Source: an uncultured Clostridia bacterium (GTDB lineage Bacteria; Bacillota; Clostridia; Oscillospirales; Acutalibacteraceae). From it: DNA of 64,000 nucleotides. A model generated the notes under the pieces. The model was not told the DNA's origin and made no database searches. It saw nothing but the letters and a program-made list of their open reading frames with translations. The DNA lies in contig CAMLYM010000001.1 in assembly GCA_946491705.1 (NCBI GenBank), positions 36,196 to 100,195 on the forward strand, given 5' to 3'. The translations under genes were made by a program, and so were the position numbers. Positions 59,148-64,000 of the stretch are shown in pieces. How positions within the stretch are numbered: position 1 is the stretch's first letter; each line of letters opens with the position of its first letter.

Positions 59148-60338
59148 ATGGAAAATCTGAATTTGCTGACCCGACGGCTGTTTGCCGAGGGATGGACGAA
59201 AGACAACCACCCAAATTTTGTCAGTGACTGGACATATTGCAACGAGTTTCAGGGCGGTTTTGAGTATACCATTGAAAAACGGAACCGCATGGTGTTTTCT
59301 ACGCCATGCGGCCTGCTGGTAAAGGGCTCCCATTGGAACAGCGGCTATATGTCGTATATGGGTATTGATTGGACGCTGGAGAACGACAATCCTACGATTA
59401 ACTGCCCTTACCGGAAGCAGGGGTGTAAGAAAAATCATCCTCTGCTCCGGGATCATGCAACGGACGGAGGATTGTGCAAAATGGTGTTCTGTGCCTGCCG
59501 TGAGGTGGCGGCGCCGTACTGGTATGAACAGTCGCTCGATAAGGCGCTGGATGAACGTGCCCAAAGAAAAGAGGAGCTGTTTCAGGAGTTTGCAAAGAGT
59601 AAACGGCGTATCTGCCGGTATCACTGTTATTTCGATGAAAATACCGAAACATGGACGCAGCATTATAATCCGATGAATTGCGCCGGAAACCATGCCGGAT
59701 GCCAGTACTGTACGATTCTCGGCAAAGAGCTGGACACAAGAAAGGGGAATGTTTTCTATGATTTGAAGATCACCCGAAAGCCGGAAACAATGACGCTGTT
59801 CACCAAGGAGTACGAAGTGAGTATTCACAAGGATAAACGGCTGTTGGAGCACAATGTGTCATTGGACATCTGCGAGGCAATCATGAAGATTTGCCCAGAT
59901 GAGGCACAAAGGAAAGCGGAATCCAAGTTTTCCAGGGAACTGTTTTTCAGTGAACATCATGGGAAATATTTCAAGGTGGAAGCGATCAATCTTCGGGCAG
60001 AGCGCCGGGTCAGCCGTGATTTGATGCAGGATCTTGCCGATGTGCAGGCCGGTTATACCGTAACCCATGAGGCGGATGTCCTCTCAGCGGTAAAACAACA
60101 GAAGTCTGAACGTAAGGAGAAGGCAAGGCAGGCCCGAATCCGTAAGGCCAAAAAGCTGATTTTACAGTATGGCCTGGACGGAATCCCGGCGTCAGACCTT
60201 TATCGTGTGCGAAAAATGATTGATAAGGGCTTGATTTCCAAGGAGGATATTTCCCTGCTGGAAAGACGGCATAAGGTAGAACAGGGCATGGAACAGCTTA
60301 CATTTTTTATGCAGGAGGACAGCTATGCACATACATGA
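59148..60338 (+). CDS. Unknown Cys/His-rich accessory protein
   Basis: Predicted 396 residues, soluble. The N-terminal half has many Cys and His residues (CPYRKQGCKKNHPLL, CRYHCYFDENTETW, CAGNHAGCQYCTILG), probably zinc-binding; the C-terminal half is helical and basic (SERKEKARQARIRKAKKLIL). It may bind nucleic acid; no family is assigned. The stop lies inside the next gene (14-base overlap). Confidence 0.6.
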   Translation: MENLNLLTRRLFAEGWTKDNHPNFVSDWTYCNEFQGGFEYTIEKRNRMVFSTPCGLLVKGSHWNSGYMSYMGIDWTLENDNPTINCPYRKQGCKKNHPLLRDHATDGGLCKMVFCACREVAAPYWYEQSLDKALDERAQRKEELFQEFAKSKRRICRYHCYFDENTETWTQHYNPMNCAGNHAGCQYCTILGKELDTRKGNVFYDLKITRKPETMTLFTKEYEVSIHKDKRLLEHNVSLDICEAIMKICPDEAQRKAESKFSRELFFSEHHGKYFKVEAINLRAERRVSRDLMQDLADVQAGYTVTHEADVLSAVKQQKSERKEKARQARIRKAKKLILQYGLDGIPASDLYRVRKMIDKGLISKEDISLLERRHKVEQGMEQLTFFMQEDSYAHT

Positions 60339-60690
60339 ATTGGCGGACTGCTGTACCTTTGATGAAGTGGCAGTCGGCGGTAATCTGCCGGCTACAGAAG
60401 AATACCGCGCTTTTCTAAAAAAGCTGCACCCAAAGCAGATTTTGAATATGCGGATCACGATACCGCTGTACCGCGTCCGCTATTCGTATATGACGCGGCG
60501 GGGGAATGTCCGGCAAAGCGAGAAATTCTTTTTTGCGACAGCCGGTGAACATGAGGAACTTCATCTTGAAGTGGAGATGAAGCTGAAGGACTGGTTCGAG
60601 GATGAAAACCGGGAGCGGCCTTACCGGGCGGTATCCAATGTAGAAATTCTGGATATCGGCCGTGTGGCTTATGCCACGCTCCCGCTGTGA
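60325..60690 (+). CDS. Unknown small accessory protein
   Basis: Predicted 121 residues; AGGAGG upstream within the preceding gene. Basic centre (YRVRYSYMTRRGNVRQSEKF). Not recognised. Confidence 0.55.
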   Translation: MHIHELADCCTFDEVAVGGNLPATEEYRAFLKKLHPKQILNMRITIPLYRVRYSYMTRRGNVRQSEKFFFATAGEHEELHLEVEMKLKDWFEDENRERPYRAVSNVEILDIGRVAYATLPL

Positions 60691-60859
60691 TTTTCTTCTC
60701 TCACAATATGCAAACCGCGCCCCTTGTTTAAGGGTTGCCGCGAGGCGTCAGGCGATTGCGCGCCGAAACGCCGAAAAAGGAATCGGCCAGCGGTGTAAAA
60801 GTACACGCCGGAAAGGATGGACTTTTCCGTTTTCAGCAAAATATTTTGTCGGAGATGGA
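60691..60859 (+). other. 170-base gap, possibly structured RNA
   Basis: GC-rich stretch with several self-complementary parts (for example GGTGTA with TACACGCC near 60794-60815; GGCG/CGCC pairs). The long open frame through it lacks a ribosome site. No promoter or terminator is clear. It may be a leader of the next gene. Confidence 0.3.
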
Positions 60860-61600
60860 ATGGTGAAACATATTGTGGGCTGGTCCGGCGGCAAGGACTC
60901 GTCGGCCATGCTGATTCGCATGATGGAAGAAGGGCGGCCGATTGACGACATTGTGTTTATTGAGGTGATGGCGACGCCGGCTCTCGGCGGAGAGTTGCCG
61001 GAAATGTATGAATACATCCAAAAAATGGAGAAGTACATCGACCGTAAAATTACGGTTGTCCGGTCGGTTTTGGACTTCGACACAGTGTTTCATTACACTT
61101 ATGGTTCGGGCCGGCGGACAGGGAGTATCTATGGATTTCCTTTTACAATCGGGGCCTGGTGCAATGGCCGCTTAAAATTAAGGACGATCCGGCAGCACTA
61201 TAAAAGCTATGGCGAGCATATCCGGTATCTTGGGCTGGCTGCCGACGAACCCAAACGGCTTGCCCGGCTGGATTCGTTTTGCCGTGCCCCTCTTGCTGAA
61301 TGGGGTATGACGGAGCAGGATTGTGTGGATTTTCTGAACAAGCGGGGTATGTTAAACCCGCTGTATCAGAAATTCCGGCGGCTTGGCTGCTGGTTCTGCG
61401 TCAAACAAAGCCTGGATTCCCTGCGCGTGCTGCGCCGGGACTATCCCGAATACTGGGCGATGCTGCTGGCGTGGGACAAGGAAAGCCCCCGTACCTTTAA
61501 GCCAAACTGCACGGTCATGGATTTGGAGCGCCGGTTTTCGCTGGAAGACCGGCAGCTCCGCCTAGCCGCTGCTGATGAAGCTTTTTTGAAAGCCGCATAA
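60860..61600 (+). CDS. PAPS-reductase-family (adenine nucleotide alpha-hydrolase-like) protein
   Basis: Predicted 246 residues. PP-loop SGGKDSSAM near the N-terminus, then IGAWCNGRLKLRTI and CRAPL; the C-terminus has CWFCVKQSLDSLRVLR. Proteins of this family on phages and conjugative elements are usually annotated as PAPS reductase but could act in sulfur-based DNA or tRNA modification, like DndC. No other dnd genes are seen nearby. The start at 60860 follows GGAGATGGA. Confidence 0.82.
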   Translation: MVKHIVGWSGGKDSSAMLIRMMEEGRPIDDIVFIEVMATPALGGELPEMYEYIQKMEKYIDRKITVVRSVLDFDTVFHYTYGSGRRTGSIYGFPFTIGAWCNGRLKLRTIRQHYKSYGEHIRYLGLAADEPKRLARLDSFCRAPLAEWGMTEQDCVDFLNKRGMLNPLYQKFRRLGCWFCVKQSLDSLRVLRRDYPEYWAMLLAWDKESPRTFKPNCTVMDLERRFSLEDRQLRLAAADEAFLKAA

Positions 61601-61628
61601 GGAAAAAATGATAAAGGAGATTTGCCCT

Positions 61629-62318
61629 ATGGAAATGAATTATAAAGTGAAAATCAAGAAACTGTTGGCGCTGGCTGAAAGCCCTGTGGAAGCAGAGTCC
61701 CGGGCGGCTTTGCTGAAAGCCCGCGAACTAATGGCGAGGCACAAGCTGTCGGAGCGTGATCTGAAAGATGAAGGCGGTCAGGAAGTCAAGGATGTCGAGC
61801 TTGAAATTACCTGCAGCAAGCGGCGTGACCCGTGGATTGTAAATCTGTCAGGGGTTATCGCTGAAAATTACTGCTGCAAGGGGTACCGGCGGCATTCGTC
61901 GGGAAGCCAGACACAGCGTATGGGCTTCATTGGGTTCGAGGATGACGTGGAGATTTGCGCCGCTGTTTTCAAGTATGCTGTGGATTGTGTTCAGGCGAAG
62001 GTGAAGGAAATCAAGAAAGAATACAAGAAGCATGGGTTTCGGGCTGATTATATCAAGAAGCTGTGCGACAGCTATGGGTACGGCTTTGTAAACGGCGCCG
62101 ATAAGGCTTTCAAAAGGCAGCAGGAAGAATTGCCGCAGGAATGGGGACTTGTGCTGGCGACGCCCAAAGAGGTACAGGAAGCGTCGGCGCACTGGAGACA
62201 ACATGAATTCAAGGCGCGCGCAGCTCAGGCAGAAAACCTCCATATAAACGCATTTAGCAGCGGTTATGCGGATGGCAAGCGATTCGACCCCAAGCACAGA
62301 TTGAATGCGGGTATATAG
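61629..62318 (+). CDS. DUF2786-domain protein
   Basis: Predicted 229 residues. The N-terminal DUF2786 signature is clear (KIKKLLALAESPVEAESRAA, KARELMARHKLSERDL). The middle (SGVIAENYCCKGY, IGFEDDVEICAAVFKYA) is the usual partner domain. AAAGGAG precedes the start by nine bases. Function unknown; common in phages and conjugative elements. Confidence 0.82.
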   Translation: MEMNYKVKIKKLLALAESPVEAESRAALLKARELMARHKLSERDLKDEGGQEVKDVELEITCSKRRDPWIVNLSGVIAENYCCKGYRRHSSGSQTQRMGFIGFEDDVEICAAVFKYAVDCVQAKVKEIKKEYKKHGFRADYIKKLCDSYGYGFVNGADKAFKRQQEELPQEWGLVLATPKEVQEASAHWRQHEFKARAAQAENLHINAFSSGYADGKRFDPKHRLNAGI

Positions 62319-62341
62319 GTTACAAAAGGTAAAGGTATCGG

Positions 62342-62376
62342 TGGGAGCAGAAGATTTCTGCTCCCATTCTTTTTTG
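62342..62376 (+). terminator. Terminator after the DUF2786 gene
   Basis: TGGGAGCAGA (62342-62351) pairs with TCTGCTCCCA (62357-62366), followed by TTCT6. Confidence 0.92.
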
Positions 62377-62415
62377 TTGAAATAACACGTATTCCAGTCG
62401 TATTAAATAAGTATA
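62377..62415 (+). promoter_or_regulatory. Promoter with iterated CGKATT motif, 11-bp period (copy 3)
   Basis: TTGAAA (62377-62382) and TATTAA (62401-62406), 18-base spacer. CGTATT (62388), CGTATT (62399) and AGTATA (62410) are 11 bp apart and overlap the promoter. This links the motif to the partition genes. Confidence 0.55.
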
Positions 62416-62441
62416 AACCAAATTTCAAAGGAGTTGACGCC

Positions 62442-63353
62442 ATGTTAATCAGTATCGACCATGGGAACAAACAAATCAAAACCGTACACAAAACCTTTAC
62501 CTCCGGCCTGTGTGAAAGCGAAACAAGGCCGCCTTTCGGCCAGGATGTTTTATCCTACAACGGGAAGTATTATACCCTTTCCGACCAGCGCATCCCGTAT
62601 ATGCGGGACAAGACCGCCGACGAACGCTTCTTCATCCTTACGCTCTTCGCCATCGGCTTTGAACTGCGGCGGATGCTGCCGGCGGAGAACCCGGTTAGGG
62701 TTCAGCTGTGCGTTGGTCTGCCGCCGGCGCACTACGGAACGCTGTATAAGAAGTTCGAAGAGTATTTCCTCGGCCGGGGCGTCCTCAATTTTCAGCTCGG
62801 CGGCGAACCGTTTTCCGTCCTGATTACCGAAGCCCTCTGCTTCCCGCAGGCTTATGCAGCCGCAATTCCCGTCTATGCAAAGCTCCAGCAGCTTCCCAAA
62901 GCGGTGATTGTAGACATCGGGGGCTTCACGGCGGATTATCTGCAAATCAAATACGGGCAGGCGGACCTTTCCGTGTGCGATTCACTGGAAAACGGCGTGA
63001 TTGTTCTCTACAACCGCGTCAAATCCAAAATCAACGCGGATTTCGATATGCTGCTGGAGGAATCGGACATCGACGCCATCCTGCAGGATAAGGGGCAGGG
63101 ATATGATGAAGCGGTCTGCCGGATCGTCCGGGAGCAGGCGCGGCTTTTCATCGACGACCTGGCCGGCAGGCTGCGGGAGCGGATGATCGACCTGCGTTCC
63201 GGCAAGACGGTTTTCGTAGGCGGCGGTTCCATCCTGCTGAGAGAGCAGATTGAAGCCTGCGGGAAAGCCGGACCGGCGCTTTTCGTGGACGAGCTGGCCG
63301 CGAACACAAAGGGCTATGAGCTGCTGTACCGGGCCTCCAAGTTCGGAGGATAA
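62442..63353 (+). CDS. ParM/Alp7-like actin-type ATPase (partition)
   Basis: Predicted 303 residues. Actin-fold motifs: phosphate 1 SIDHGNKQIK, phosphate 2 AVIVDIGGFTADYL, adenosine VFVGGGSILL. It forms filaments that separate copies of plasmids in known systems. AAAGGAG precedes the start. The next gene, encoding a small protein with a ribbon-helix-helix-like N-terminus, is the likely adaptor. Presence on an integrative element suggests it must be kept while in the circular state. Confidence 0.88.
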   Translation: MLISIDHGNKQIKTVHKTFTSGLCESETRPPFGQDVLSYNGKYYTLSDQRIPYMRDKTADERFFILTLFAIGFELRRMLPAENPVRVQLCVGLPPAHYGTLYKKFEEYFLGRGVLNFQLGGEPFSVLITEALCFPQAYAAAIPVYAKLQQLPKAVIVDIGGFTADYLQIKYGQADLSVCDSLENGVIVLYNRVKSKINADFDMLLEESDIDAILQDKGQGYDEAVCRIVREQARLFIDDLAGRLRERMIDLRSGKTVFVGGGSILLREQIEACGKAGPALFVDELAANTKGYELLYRASKFGG

Positions 63354-63357
63354 GCCT

Positions 63358-63741
63358 ATGCCGGAGAAAAAAGAACAGAACAAATTTACCATACAGTTTA
63401 ATGCCGCCGATCCGTCCCACCGGCAGGTTGCCGACGTCCTCAACCGGCAGGGGCGGCGTAAGGCGCAGTTCCTTGTCAACGCCGTCCAGCATTATCTGCA
63501 CTGTCCTGAAACGCCGGATATCCCCCAGGCGGAGCCGACAGATACCCGCGTGATTGAAGAGCTTGTCCGGCGTATTCTGGAAGAACAGGGCAAAACGGTT
63601 CCCACGGCCCGGGAAACGGAAAATGGGCGTCCGGCCTTTCCGCGTTCAGAAAGCGTCCGCTGCGATGACGCGGAGGAACTGCTGGGAGAAAAAGGGCTGG
63701 CGGTTATCGCCAATACGATGGCGGCGTTCCGGAAAGAGTGA
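63358..63741 (+). CDS. ParR-like partition adaptor
   Basis: Predicted 127 residues, four bases after the ParM-like gene with GGAGG upstream. The N-terminal part (KFTIQFNAADPSHRQVADVL, GRRKAQFLVNAVQHY) looks like a ribbon-helix-helix DNA-binding unit, as in ParR adaptors; the C-terminus is acidic. It should bind a centromere site and couple it to the filament. Confidence 0.7.
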   Translation: MPEKKEQNKFTIQFNAADPSHRQVADVLNRQGRRKAQFLVNAVQHYLHCPETPDIPQAEPTDTRVIEELVRRILEEQGKTVPTARETENGRPAFPRSESVRCDDAEELLGEKGLAVIANTMAAFRKE

Positions 63742-63920
63742 AAATTTTGTTTTGGAAAGAAAAAAATCATACTGAACACATAAGGAATTCAGAAAATGAT
63801 CTCCTAAAAATGTTTGAAAAGGGTGATTTATTATACTGTAACATGTATAAATTCGATTTTGAAACAGAAGTCGGAATAAAAAGTGAACTTGCTTTTTTTG
63901 ATAAATTTCGATATAATTAA
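63738..63920 (+). CDS. Possible small protein after parR-like gene
   Basis: A 60-codon frame from a GTG overlapping the previous stop (GTGA). AT-rich, ribosome site weak (GGAAAGA). No features recognised. May be chance. Confidence 0.25.
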   Translation: MKILFWKEKNHTEHIRNSENDLLKMFEKGDLLYCNMYKFDFETEVGIKSELAFFDKFRYN

Positions 63921-63986
63921 AATTATAATTGGAGGTAATTGCAGTATAATTTTTTGTAAAATTTGTGCAATAGGGGGTTGACAACC

Positions 63987-64000
63987 ATGGCCGCCATAGG
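63987..64000 (+). CDS. Start of a further gene (cut by window edge)
   Basis: An ATG at 63987 (MAAI...) follows AGGGGG by nine bases at the very edge. Too little sequence to identify; relaxase or integrase genes are expected further on. Confidence 0.3.

Larger units (their letters stand above)
23310..64000 (+). mobile_element. Integrative and conjugative element (left end and about 40 kb; right end outside window)
   Basis: From the lysS stop onward, housekeeping genes are replaced by type IV secretion genes (VirB2-, VirB4-, VirB6-, VirD4-like), an adhesin, SSB, two toxin-antitoxin pairs, a methyltransferase-helicase, YopX and a ParM-like protein, all on the plus strand. This mix is typical of clostridial conjugative transposons. 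The exact left junction is not proven: three TACGCCA direct repeats (23365-23391) and a CTGCA...TGCAG inverted motif (23326-23354) lie just after lysS and could be integrase sites. No integrase, excisionase or HUH relaxase is seen; they may be past 64000. Confidence 0.9.

Noticed and set aside
31978..62415. CRISPR array
   Set aside because: No repeat-spacer array is present; the phased CGKATT copies are six-base motifs in groups of three, far too short for CRISPR repeats.

Overview
The window comes from a low-GC-branch Gram-positive genome (Firmicutes), most likely a gut Clostridia of the Oscillospiraceae/Ruminococcaceae kind. Reasons: strong AGGAGG ribosome sites, a T-box leader, spmA/spmB spore genes, an AbrB-type regulator with a zinc ribbon, a clostridial FtsEX-M23-CtpA cluster, and a secreted pectin-side-chain esterase. 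The genus is not certain. No tRNA, rRNA, CRISPR array or insertion sequence was recognised.

Chromosomal part (1-23309). Two secreted polysaccharide-related proteins lie on the minus strand (1-460 partial; 669-4001, an SGNH/rhamnogalacturonan-acetylesterase-like multidomain enzyme behind a long structured leader). Then come a SatD/DUF3307 pair, a leucine T-box with leuA and leuB, abrB (minus), spmA-spmB, an RsuA/RluB-type pseudouridine synthase, an MsmX/UgpC-type sugar ABC ATPase, a PucR/CdaR-type regulator, ftsE-ftsX with an M23 hydrolase and a CtpA protease, an unknown Rossmann-like protein, greA and lysS. Promoters and terminators here are close to textbook sigma-A and intrinsic signals.

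Mobile part (about 23310-64000 and beyond). Immediately after the lysS stop codon the gene content changes to an integrative and conjugative element, all on the plus strand, whose right end is not in the window. It starts with DNA-binding proteins (23584-25259). A type IV secretion operon follows: VirB2-like, VirB6-like, a C39-like peptidase, a PrgI-VirB4 fusion, a possible MOBC-like relaxase next to a VirD4 coupling protein, an S1-domain protein, a lipoprotein and a thioester/Cna-B LPXTG-type adhesin. Next are two sigma-like factors, an AbiE toxin-antitoxin pair, an SSB and a second protein with the same C-terminal tail, a 1011-residue adenine methyltransferase-SNF2 helicase fusion, a Fic toxin with its antitoxin, a run of small zinc-ribbon and unknown proteins, a PAPS-reductase-family protein, and a ParM/ParR-like partition pair at the right edge. 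No canonical HUH relaxase, integrase or excisionase is visible; they probably lie past base 64000.

The most unusual features are these: (1) about a dozen intrinsic terminators inside the co-directional element genes, several ending only 10-40 bases before the next start codon, which implies read-through or processive antitermination; (2) an identical nine-residue tail (IDGEREALP) on two unrelated ssDNA-type proteins, encoded with different synonymous codons; (3) a CGKATT motif repeated every 11 bp in front of three separate element genes; (4) a well-paired RNA leader with a three-way junction upstream of the esterase gene; (5) the methyltransferase-helicase fusion with no partner nuclease.
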